Positions 1-5,801 of a stretch of 5,833 nucleotides of DNA are shown in pieces. The translations under genes were made by a program, and so were the position numbers. The notes below the pieces were generated by a model that was not told where the DNA came from, did not search any database, and saw only the letters and a list, made by a program, of their open reading frames with translations. Position 1 is the stretch's first letter; each line of letters starts with the position of its first letter. The stretch comes from JBEVEP01 sp040512755 (GTDB lineage Bacteria; Pseudomonadota; Alphaproteobacteria; Rhizobiales; Rhizobiaceae), in contig JBEVEP010000027.1 of assembly GCA_040512755.1 (NCBI GenBank), positions 1 to 5,833 of the forward strand, written 5' to 3'.

Positions 1-471
1 CGACCCCGGTGGCATTTTCGGGAAACGATGTGCTGGTCAAAATGTCCTTGCTGACCGCCCCGAAAACCAACGGCGCTCCGCGCAATATCTGGTCACGACG
101 ATCCAACAGGAATTTGAGCGCATTCGGCCCCAAGGCAATCGCGACATCGATGTTTCGGTGGGCATATTTGGCAGCGAAATGGGCGGCGAGCCTCTCCTGG
201 TTCTCCGGCTCAGGAAAGCGCGCATTGTCGAGATATTCGCTGTAGATCTCGAACTTCGTCGCCCCTGTGCGTTCAGTCGCTCGTGCAGCCCGCGGCCGAT
301 AGCGACGGCGGTCGCCTGCGTGCTTTCATTCTCGTAGACAACCAACACCCGGTGGACGTCCTGAGCTGAGAGCGCGTCAGAAGCACCTGCCAACAACCAG
401 ATCGCAAGCAACGCGCATGCCAGTCCATGGCGAAACGCGGGCATCCTTCTGGCCACAGGAACTGCGAGCAC
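1..471 (-). pseudogene. Frameshifted, partial gene for a periplasmic ABC-substrate-binding-like sensor domain protein
   Basis: The minus strand encodes a signal peptide (basic VARR, then a hydrophobic stretch ending near ALSA|QDV), followed by HRVLVVYENES and an IGRGLHERLNA segment. The frame then goes wrong. From about 268 downwards a second frame continues the same protein as TGATKFEIYSEYLDNARFPE, then KYAHRNIDVAIALGPNALKF, LLDRRDQILRGAPLVFGAVS and FPENATGV, running off the window at position 1. This pattern (RVLVVY, SEYLD..RFP, DVAIALGP.AL.FLL, APLVFGAV) resembles the ABC-substrate-binding-like sensory domain at the N-terminus of some rhizobial sensor histidine kinases and PAS proteins. 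Any kinase part would lie outside the window. I prefer the GTG at 471, which has AGGTGG six bases upstream. The in-frame ATG at 444 has no properly spaced ribosome site. One missing base near 266-270 explains the shift, so this is either a true pseudogene or a sequencing error. Family is moderately sure; full-length function is inferred. Confidence 0.7.
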
Positions 472-643
472 TCTGACCCACCTCACTGGATGTCTACCAT
501 CGGTGCATGCGACGCAGCGCAATGCTTATCACGAAATCTATCGCGGAAATCACTCCGACGAGGGACGAGATGCGCTTGCCGTTCGAAGTTGGAGTCCAAT
601 GTGGTCGCACGGCCCGGCGCGAGCCGCGGGCAACGCTCCGATG
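472..643. other. Intergenic gap between permease gene and sensor-like gene; no gene seen
   Basis: These 172 bases contain no supported gene. A GC-rich inverted repeat (GCCCG at 612-616 against CGGGC at 627-631) lies just after the permease stop on the minus strand. It has only five pairs, a ten-base loop and no following T-run, so I do not call it a terminator. The probable ribosome site of the sensor-like gene (AGGTGG, 478-483) lies just upstream of the GTG at 471. Without a clear terminator, read-through from the transporter operon into the sensor-like gene is possible but not shown. Confidence 0.5.
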
Positions 644-1630
644 CTACCGGTCGGCCGGGGCGCGGCCATACAGCAAAAGCATTGCAACGATCACGATGCC
701 ATAGGTGATCTGCCGGCCCGCCTCCGGCATCTGCATGACGGACAGGATCGACTGCAGCAGCGTAATGAGTATGGCGCCCGCGACGGTGCCGAGATAGGAG
801 CCGCGCCCGCCGAGGATCGATGTGCCGCCAAGCACGACAGCGGCGATCGAGGGTAAAAGATAGGCGTCGCCCATGGACTGCGCAGCCTTCGATGCGTAGC
901 CCGCAAGCAGGACGCCGCCGAAGGCGCTAAGCCCGCCCGAGACGGCAAACGCGATCATGACGACGCGCCGCGTGTTCACCCCGGAAAGATATGCAGCCCG
1001 CTCCTGGTTGCCGATCGCGTAGACGGCGCGCCCGAAAGCTGTCCGCGTCAGGGCGAAGACCATGGCTCCGCCGATGATCGCCCATGCGATGACAGCATTC
1101 GGCACGCCGGGCAACAGGAAGCCGGTGGCGAGATAACGCATCGCGTCCGACGCGGAATCCTGGGGGGAAAAGCCGCCCGTATAGACCACCATCAGCCCCT
1201 GGGCGACGGCGTTGGTGGCAAGCGTGATGATCATCGACGGAATGCGCAGATAGGCCACGCCGATCCCGTTGACCAGGCCGATGGCCACACCACACGCCAC
1301 GCCAAAGGGAATGGCAAGGACCGCGCCTGCGGGCCCGTAGGCGGCTGCGGCGCAGGCCATCATCGCACCCGTCGCGACCGCCCAAGGCACTGACAGATCG
1401 ATCTGGCCGAGCAGGATGACCAGCATCATGCCGGTCGCAATGACGCCGAGGAAGGACGCCACTTTCAATTGCTGGAGCAGGTATTCGGGCGACAGGAAGC
1501 TTGGTGAATAGATGCTGCCGACGATCAGGAGCAGAATGATGCAGCCGAAGGCGGTAGCGACCGCCGGGTCTGCCCGTTGGATGAATTTCGGCAAGCGGCT
1601 GACTTGGCCCTCGGTCGTCGTGTCGCTCAT
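644..1630 (-). CDS. Sugar-type ABC transporter permease (second permease, RbsC-like, BPD_transp_2 family)
   Basis: This 328-residue polytopic inner-membrane protein should form the translocation channel with the permease encoded just upstream. After a polar N-terminus (about residues 1-25) it is a series of hydrophobic segments, as in RbsC-type permeases of about 320-340 residues. Family hallmarks are the GQIDLSVPW motif at residues 75-83 (usually GGIDLSVG; here Pro replaces the second Gly), the YAIGNQERAAYLSGV loop expected to face the ATPase, and IAAVVLGGTSILGGRGS around residues 262-278. The ATG at 1630 overlaps the previous gene's TGA in an ATGA junction. GGAG (1639-1642) lies eight bases upstream, which rules out the longer in-frame extension to 2074. 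It is the last gene of the importer operon. Substrate is unknown. Confidence 0.93.
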   Translation of the reverse strand: MSDTTTEGQVSRLPKFIQRADPAVATAFGCIILLLIVGSIYSPSFLSPEYLLQQLKVASFLGVIATGMMLVILLGQIDLSVPWAVATGAMMACAAAAYGPAGAVLAIPFGVACGVAIGLVNGIGVAYLRIPSMIITLATNAVAQGLMVVYTGGFSPQDSASDAMRYLATGFLLPGVPNAVIAWAIIGGAMVFALTRTAFGRAVYAIGNQERAAYLSGVNTRRVVMIAFAVSGGLSAFGGVLLAGYASKAAQSMGDAYLLPSIAAVVLGGTSILGGRGSYLGTVAGAILITLLQSILSVMQMPEAGRQITYGIVIVAMLLLYGRAPADR

Positions 1631-2607
1631 CCGAACCACTCCAGCCGGTTGCGGACCCGGAACAGGCCGAAGGCGACGAGGCTGACGGCGAACAGCAGCA
1701 CTACGCCCTGAAAGAGTGGCTGCCACAACGGATCGAAGTCGAAAACGAACAGCAGGTCGCCGATCGTGCGGAACGCGAATGCCCCGAAGATCGCGCCGAT
1801 CGCGCTGCCGCGGCCGCCAAACAGCGACACGCCGCCGAGAACGACAGCCGCGATGGAAAACAGCGTGTAGGCGTTGCCGCTGGCATAGGCGGCTTCGCCC
1901 GTATAGGTGAAGAAGGTGAGGAAAAGCCCGCCGATCGCGGCAAGCAGGCCCGATAGCGTGTAGGCGACAAATTTGGCCCGCTTGATCGGCATGCCGGACA
2001 TATACGCCGCGATCTCCGAGGAGCCCGCCGCATAGGCCGCCCGGCCCGTGACCGAGCGCCTGAACGGCACCCATATGATCAGCACCACGGCAACCAGTGC
2101 GACCAAGCTGGTGGGCACAACGCCGAACAGGCGGCCCGTCAGCGCATCGGCAAGGTCCTCATTGACCGATCCGCCCGGAAAGGGTCTCAGAAGCAGCGCC
2201 AGCCCGAAATAGACCGCGCCGGTGGCGATCGTCGCCACGATCGGCTGCATTCGCCCGACGATGACGATGGCGCCGTTGATCGCGCCGCATAAAAGGCCCG
2301 TTCCGAGCACGACGGCAACGCCGAAAGCGGTTTCGGCAGCTGTGCCGACCACCAGCCAGGAGGCGAGGCAGTTGGTCAGGACGAAGATCATGCCCGCCGA
2401 AAGGTCGATGCCGGCCGTGATGACCACCAGCGTCTGCGCCATCGCCACGAGCGCGAGCAGTACGCCTTTGTTGGCGGATGTCTGGACCACATTAGCGCTG
2501 AAGCCCGCCTGATGGTTCGAGACATAGATGATGAACATGAAGATGAAGATGCCGACAGCAAGCAGCGCGCTTCGCTGTTCTGCGAGCCAGTAGCGCCAAT
2601 CCTTCAC
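1627..2607 (-). CDS. Sugar-type ABC transporter permease (first permease, RbsC-like, BPD_transp_2 family)
   Basis: This 326-residue inner-membrane protein is a paralogue of the permease encoded next to it, and the two probably form a heterodimeric channel. A short cytoplasmic N-terminus (MKDWRYWLAEQRS) leads into a first hydrophobic segment at about residues 14-29. The family motif ITAGIDLSAG is at about 63-72, the ATPase-facing AAGSSEIAAYMSGM loop follows mid-protein, and AAVVLGGVSLFGGRGS is at 253-268. The start is a GTG at 2607 overlapping the ATPase stop codon as GTGA, with a GGGAG ribosome site inside the end of the ATPase gene. The 3' end overlaps the next permease as ATGA. Many CUT2 importers use a single permease as a homodimer; this operon carries two distinct ones. 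Substrate cannot be inferred. Confidence 0.93.
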   Translation of the reverse strand: MKDWRYWLAEQRSALLAVGIFIFMFIIYVSNHQAGFSANVVQTSANKGVLLALVAMAQTLVVITAGIDLSAGMIFVLTNCLASWLVVGTAAETAFGVAVVLGTGLLCGAINGAIVIVGRMQPIVATIATGAVYFGLALLLRPFPGGSVNEDLADALTGRLFGVVPTSLVALVAVVLIIWVPFRRSVTGRAAYAAGSSEIAAYMSGMPIKRAKFVAYTLSGLLAAIGGLFLTFFTYTGEAAYASGNAYTLFSIAAVVLGGVSLFGGRGSAIGAIFGAFAFRTIGDLLFVFDFDPLWQPLFQGVVLLFAVSLVAFGLFRVRNRLEWFG

Positions 2608-4169
2608 GCCGTCGTCTCCCGCGCCCTGTCCGTCCCCGGGTCATTCACATTGAGCGCACTTGCGATCAGGGCGCGCTCGGTAATCTCCGCGCCGACGAGT
2701 TCGCGCCTGACGGCTCCGTCGTAGAGCACCAGCACGCGGTCGCAGCACCCGATCAGTTCGTCATAGTCGGTGGAGTAGAACAGGATCGCGGCGCCGGCAT
2801 CCGCAAGGCGGCGGAGCAACTGGTACATTTCCTGTTTGGTGCCGACATCGATGCCGCGCGTAGGGTCGTTCAACAGCACGATGCGAGGCTTGCGCATCAG
2901 CCACTTGGCGATCACCACCTTCTGCTGGTTGCCGCCGGAAAGAGAGCCGACCGGAATGCCGAGTCCGTCGGTTTTTATCGCCAAAAGCCGAACCATCTCA
3001 TCAATGAGGCGCTGCTCTTCGGCGCGATCGATCACGCCCATGATCCGGCCGAGACGGTCGAGAGAGGCAAAGGACAGATTGTCCCGAACTGTCATCGGAA
3101 GCATCAGTCCTTCCGTCTTACGATCTTCGGGGATGAGGGCCATGCCGACCCGATTCGATCGCGCGTCGGCGGGACTGTTTATGGTGACCGGCTTCCCGTC
3201 GATGAGCACCTGGCCGGAAACGCCGCGCAGCACGCCGAAGAAGGCAAGCAGAAGCTCGCGTTGACCTTGGCCGTCGAGGCCGCCAAGGCCGACCACCTCG
3301 CCCGCTTTCACGCCAAACGAGATATCGCGCAAACGGTTCGTCCAACCAAGATTGCGGCATTCGAGGACCGGCGGCCGCGCATCCGGCACCTTCTCCTGCC
3401 GGGGAGGAAAGATGTGATGATATTCGCGGCCGATCATAAGGCCGACGACCTCGGCATCCGTCTTGGCGCCAGCCTTGTAGGTGGCGACGTTGCGGCCATT
3501 TCGAAACACGGTGCACTCGTCGGCAAGCTGCGCGATCTCATGCATGCGGTGCGAGATGTAAAGAAGTGCCAGTCCCTCCGAGCGCAGCCGCCTCAGGACC
3601 GCGAAAACCTTCGAAACGTCGGCGGCTGTCAGCGCCGACGTCGCTTCATCGAGGATGAGAATTCGGGGCTTTCTCGCAAGCGCCTTGGCGATCTCCACCA
3701 TCTGGCGGCGGGAGAGCGGCAGGTCCTTGACCAGCGCCGCAGGATGAATGTCTTCCGCCCCTGCCCTGGCGAGCGCTGCTTCGGCAATGCGCCGCTGCGC
3801 CTTGCGATCGATCATGCCAAAGCGTTTGGGCGGATCGGAAATGACGATGTTGTCCGCCACGCTGAGTTCGGGGATCAGGGAGAGCTCCTGAAAGATGCAG
3901 GCAATTCCGGCCTGATTGGCGGCGGCAGGCGAGGCAAAGGAAACCTCTTTGCCTTCGAGGGTCATGCGGCCCTCGTCGGGAGCCACAACGCCGGCCATGA
4001 TCTTGATCAGCGTCGACTTGCCGGCGCCGTTTTCGCCGAGGATCGCGTGGATGCGGCCGGGATGGACCGTAAGCTCTGCGTTCTCCAGCGCCCTTACGCC
4101 GCCATAGCGCTTGGACACCCCTTCCATGCGGAAGAGCGGAACCGCAGAATCTGACGGACGTGCCTCCAT
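2604..4169 (-). CDS. Sugar ABC transporter ATP-binding protein with two fused nucleotide-binding domains (RbsA/MglA type)
   Basis: This 521-residue cytoplasmic ATPase powers the importer, with two ABC domains in one chain as in RbsA/MglA (about 500 residues). Domain 1 has an A-loop Tyr22, Walker A GENGAGKST (45-53), Q-loop Gln94, signature LSRRQ (152-156), Walker B ILILDEATSAL (170-180) and H-loop His207. Domain 2 has a degenerate Walker A GLDGQGQRE (297-305; Lys and Ser/Thr replaced by Gln and Arg), a good signature LSGGNQQ (410-416), an altered Walker B IVLLNDPTRG (430-439; Asp-Glu replaced by Asn-Asp) and no H-loop His in FYSTDYDE. A degenerate second Walker A is normal for this family. 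I chose ATG 4169 because GGGAG lies five bases upstream. The GTG at 4190 directly abuts a hairpin and has no ribosome site. The stop overlaps the next gene by four bases. Confidence 0.95.
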   Translation of the reverse strand: MEARPSDSAVPLFRMEGVSKRYGGVRALENAELTVHPGRIHAILGENGAGKSTLIKIMAGVVAPDEGRMTLEGKEVSFASPAAANQAGIACIFQELSLIPELSVADNIVISDPPKRFGMIDRKAQRRIAEAALARAGAEDIHPAALVKDLPLSRRQMVEIAKALARKPRILILDEATSALTAADVSKVFAVLRRLRSEGLALLYISHRMHEIAQLADECTVFRNGRNVATYKAGAKTDAEVVGLMIGREYHHIFPPRQEKVPDARPPVLECRNLGWTNRLRDISFGVKAGEVVGLGGLDGQGQRELLLAFFGVLRGVSGQVLIDGKPVTINSPADARSNRVGMALIPEDRKTEGLMLPMTVRDNLSFASLDRLGRIMGVIDRAEEQRLIDEMVRLLAIKTDGLGIPVGSLSGGNQQKVVIAKWLMRKPRIVLLNDPTRGIDVGTKQEMYQLLRRLADAGAAILFYSTDYDELIGCCDRVLVLYDGAVRRELVGAEITERALIASALNVNDPGTDRARETTA

Positions 4170-4191
4170 CGGTTCTCCCGCCGCATCCACG

Positions 4192-4221
4192 GAACGCTGC
4201 GGGTCAGGACCCGCAGCGTTC
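4192..4221 (-). promoter_or_regulatory. Perfect 13-bp intercistronic hairpin between binding-protein and ATPase genes
   Basis: GAACGCTGCGGGT (4192-4204) and ACCCGCAGCGTTC (4209-4221) are perfect reverse complements separated by four bases. The hairpin occupies nearly half of the 68 bases between the binding-protein stop and the ATPase start. No T-run follows on the minus strand, so it is unlikely to be a simple intrinsic terminator. By analogy with other transport operons (for example the malE-malF intergenic repeats of enteric bacteria), it may protect the upstream mRNA from 3' exonucleases, giving more binding protein than ATPase. The structure is seen directly; the role is inferred. Confidence 0.75.
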
Positions 4222-4237
4222 AGCTGCTCGCGTCAGA

Positions 4238-5362
4238 CTATTGGTTTTCCTTAGTCTGTCCCATGATCTCCTGTGCGGAGAAATTTATCCCACACGTCGG
4301 GAAGGAGTTGCCGACAAAGAAATTGTCGGACTGGTCAGGATAGAAGTCCTGGCCTTCCTTGAAGTTCGGATCTTCGACGATCGCCAGTGGAAGCTTGATC
4401 GACTGAGGCACGACCTCACCTTCGAGCGCAGCGATCGCAGTCTTGATCGCAACGGCCACTTGCGCCGGGCCTGTGCCCGCCGAGGAACACTTCAAGCCGT
4501 CACCGGCATGCTTCGCGCAGAATTTGCGGAAGCCGTTTTCCGTTTCCCCACCGAACGGGACGAAGGGATGGTTGGCGTCGATCATGGCCTGAACCACGCC
4601 CGTGTCACCGCCTTGCGCGGTTATGCCGTCGAACTTCTTGTGTACGGCAATGGCATCGGCGGTCGCCTTTTGGGCGGTCGGGTCATCCCACTTTCCGAGC
4701 ACCTCGACGACTTCCCATTTCTTGCCTGTCGCGCCGAAGGTTTCATGGATGCCGTTGTGACGGTCGGTGTCCACGGAGGTGCCGGCAACGCCGCGCACTT
4801 CGAGCACCTTGCCGCCTTCCGGCAGATGCTTGGCGAGCCAGTTGGCCCACAGGATGCCGAGACCCTTTTGATCGACGTTGACGTTGATGGCGTCTTCCGT
4901 GTCGAGGATGTTGTCGAAGGCGACGAGCACGACTCCCGCATCCTTCGCCCGCTTGATGACCGGCGCAAAAGCCGTCGGGTTCTGGGCGTTGACGACGATC
5001 GCGTCATAGCCGGAATCAATGAAATTGTTGATCGCCGAAATCTGGGCCGGAACGTCCTCGCCGGTCGAGACCACTTTGAATTCCTTGAGTTTGGCGGCAA
5101 CTTCGGGCTGAGCCGCATAGGCCTTCGCGGTCTGGATCATCTGAATGCGCCAGGTGTTGGCGATGAACCCATTGGCGAGCGCGATGCGATACGGCCCTTC
5201 CTTCTTGGGGAACTTGAAGAATTTGGTTTCGGCAGCCCATGGCGCGAAGCATTCGGGATCAGCGGCCGGGCCGCTGACAATTTCCGGTTCGGCGATGGCT
5301 GTAGAACTCACCAGCGTCAGTGCTGCGGCGGCGATGACGCCGCCGATCAGAGATTTGATCAT
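4238..5362 (-). CDS. Periplasmic sugar-type ABC transporter substrate-binding protein (RbsB-like, Peripl_BP_4)
   Basis: This 374-residue secreted protein should capture the ligand in the periplasm and deliver it to the two permeases. Residues 1-24 are a clear Sec signal peptide (MIKSL, a hydrophobic core, then AIA|EPE). There is no lipobox Cys. The mature part matches type I periplasmic binding proteins: YRIALANGFIANTWR near the start, DVPAQISAINNFIDSGYDAI with VVNAQNPTAF, a second-lobe DRHNGIHETF segment, ITAQGGDTGVVQAM and PFGGETENG. At 374 residues it is longer than ribose-binding protein, with an N-terminal extension before YRIAL and a C-terminal tail. Four cysteines (38, 282, 292, 357) lie in the exported part. 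The ATG at 5362 has a strong GGGAGG ribosome site (5369-5374). The open frame continues to 5659 but lacks signal-peptide sense. Substrate is unknown; sugars or polyols are typical for the family. Confidence 0.93.
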   Translation of the reverse strand: MIKSLIGGVIAAAALTLVSSTAIAEPEIVSGPAADPECFAPWAAETKFFKFPKKEGPYRIALANGFIANTWRIQMIQTAKAYAAQPEVAAKLKEFKVVSTGEDVPAQISAINNFIDSGYDAIVVNAQNPTAFAPVIKRAKDAGVVLVAFDNILDTEDAINVNVDQKGLGILWANWLAKHLPEGGKVLEVRGVAGTSVDTDRHNGIHETFGATGKKWEVVEVLGKWDDPTAQKATADAIAVHKKFDGITAQGGDTGVVQAMIDANHPFVPFGGETENGFRKFCAKHAGDGLKCSSAGTGPAQVAVAIKTAIAALEGEVVPQSIKLPLAIVEDPNFKEGQDFYPDQSDNFFVGNSFPTCGINFSAQEIMGQTKENQ

Positions 5363-5460
5363 CGACTTCCTCCCATTGCAGTTGAATTTGTTAGCGAGCG
5401 AATTCGAGCGGCCTGCACCCACTCGGGTCCGCGCCGTGCCGCCTCCAGGCAGCAAGGCAT
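5359..5460 (-). CDS. Possible 33-residue upstream ORF coupled to the binding-protein gene
   Basis: An ATG at 5460 opens a 33-codon frame (beginning MPCCLEAARRGPEWVQ) that ends in a TGA sharing four bases (ATGA) with the binding-protein start. An excellent AAAGGAGG sequence (5472-5479) lies upstream, but at 11 bases from the ATG the spacing is longer than ideal. The peptide has no recognisable domain, and its later codons are not strongly GC-ending, unlike the neighbouring genes. It could be a leader peptide providing translational coupling, or chance in GC-rich DNA. I do not recognise it. Confidence 0.3.
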   Translation of the reverse strand: MPCCLEAARRGPEWVQAARIRSLTNSTAMGGSR

Positions 5461-5498
5461 CGAGATGCGTCCCTCCTTTCGTGACGATCAGCCCCACA

Positions 5499-5537
5499 AA
5501 ATTATCGTATAATATGAATTTAACAAGTAATACGAAA
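5499..5537 (-). promoter_or_regulatory. Candidate promoter and operator region of the importer operon
   Basis: A markedly AT-rich island interrupts otherwise GC-rich DNA about 140-170 bases upstream of the binding-protein start. On the minus strand it holds TTGTTA (5521-5526) and, 16 bases on, TAATTT (5499-5504). TATTAT (5509-5514) and GATAAT (5501-5506) are alternative -10 matches with poorer -35 partners, so the exact hexamers are uncertain. The same island carries an inverted repeat, TCGTAT (5505-5510) and ATACGA (5530-5535), separated by 19 bases. That would place a dimeric regulator over the promoter. The regulator is unknown and no regulator gene is in the window. Confidence 0.4.
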
Positions 5538-5561
5538 TGAGGCCCAGGCAGCGAGCTCGGG

Positions 5562-5600
5562 TTAACGCGCTTTCCCTGTTGCGGGATGGTTTGATTCCAT
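5562..5600 (-). CDS. Possible 12-residue leader ORF
   Basis: ATG at 5600 followed by 11 codons and TAA encodes MESNHPATGKAR. An AGAGGAG sequence lies five bases upstream of the ATG, inside the 5601-5626 inverted repeat, so its ribosome site could be hidden when that hairpin forms. It lies upstream of the candidate promoter, so it would be translated only from a transcript starting further right. No amino-acid run typical of attenuator leaders is present. It may be chance. Confidence 0.15.
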   Translation of the reverse strand: MESNHPATGKAR

Positions 5601-5626
5601 GAGGGCTCCTCTGCTTCGCAGCCCTC
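5601..5626. repeat. Inverted repeat, 7-bp stem
   Basis: GAGGGCT (5601-5607) pairs with AGCCCTC (5620-5626) around a 12-base loop. A competing small stem (TGC/GCA around TTC, 5612-5620) overlaps the right arm. It is the leftmost member of the palindrome cluster upstream of the operon. No T-run follows on either strand. Confidence 0.55.
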
Positions 5627-5632
5627 GATATG

Positions 5633-5651
5633 GGAGAAGGCAAGCTTCTCC
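5633..5651. repeat. Inverted repeat, 7-bp stem and 5-base loop
   Basis: GGAGAAG (5633-5639) pairs perfectly with CTTCTCC (5645-5651) around GCAAG. The GGAGAAG/CTTCTCC arms resemble short palindromes I associate with rhizobial intergenic regions; that resemblance is from memory and unchecked. It is not followed by a T-run. Confidence 0.6.
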
Positions 5652-5692
5652 GTTGCCACGCCCGCTTTCGCGTCTGGCTGTTGTCAAAGAAC

Positions 5693-5708
5693 GCTCCTTG
5701 TCGGGAGC
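5693..5708. repeat. Inverted repeat, 5-bp stem
   Basis: GCTCC (5693-5697) pairs with GGAGC (5704-5708) around a six-base loop. Two direct copies of GTCGGGA (5700-5706 and 5710-5716) overlap its right side. It is short, and listed because it sits within the palindrome cluster. Confidence 0.4.
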
Positions 5709-5717
5709 AGTCGGGAA

Positions 5718-5776
5718 GCGGGGCGCTGGGTCGGCACCTCGTAAAGTAAATGTATGGCGCCTTCCCAGCGCCCCGC
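5718..5776. repeat. Long hairpin with a perfect 13-bp GC-rich stem
   Basis: GCGGGGCGCTGGG (5718-5730) and CCCAGCGCCCCGC (5764-5776) are perfect reverse complements. Inside them, after a 2x2 mismatch, GGCACC (5733-5738) faces GGCGCC (5756-5761). Read on the minus strand as RNA these six positions all pair, one as a G-U wobble, leaving a 17-base AT-rich apical loop. Inner and outer stems together suggest selection for structure, more likely on the minus strand. It could be a dispersed palindromic element or a structured RNA. Confidence 0.7.
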
Positions 5777-5801
5777 CGGTGGTCTTGCCCGATCGTCGGG
5801 G

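Noticed and set aside
445..522. TTG start at 522 for the sensor-like gene
   Set aside because: It would add a polar segment before the signal peptide and lacks a convincing ribosome site; GTG 471 is better supported.
612..631. Intrinsic terminator after the second permease
   Set aside because: Only a five-pair stem with a ten-base loop and no T-run on the minus strand.
1631..2074. N-terminal extension of the second permease to 2074
   Set aside because: It reads through the upstream permease gene in another frame as arginine-rich sequence. The ATGA-overlapping start at 1630 has a ribosome site.
3261..4154. 297-codon open frame on the plus strand opposite the ATPase gene
   Set aside because: It is a shadow of the ABC ATPase. 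Its translation shows no domain and no plausible start context.
4170..4190. GTG start at 4190 for the ATPase
   Set aside because: It directly follows the 4192-4221 hairpin and lacks a Shine-Dalgarno sequence, while ATG 4169 has GGGAG five bases upstream.
5399..5406. CGAATTCG palindrome
   Set aside because: Eight bases only, around a restriction-site-like core, with no extension or partner site.
4160..5512. 450-codon open frame on the plus strand opposite the binding-protein gene
   Set aside because: It is antisense to a gene with clear signal peptide and family motifs. Its protein is charged, domainless sequence typical of GC-rich shadow frames.
5363..5659. N-terminal extension of the binding protein to an ATG at 5659
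   Set aside because: The added 99 residues cross the palindrome cluster and AT-rich promoter island and would bury the signal peptide. ATG 5362 has a strong ribosome site.
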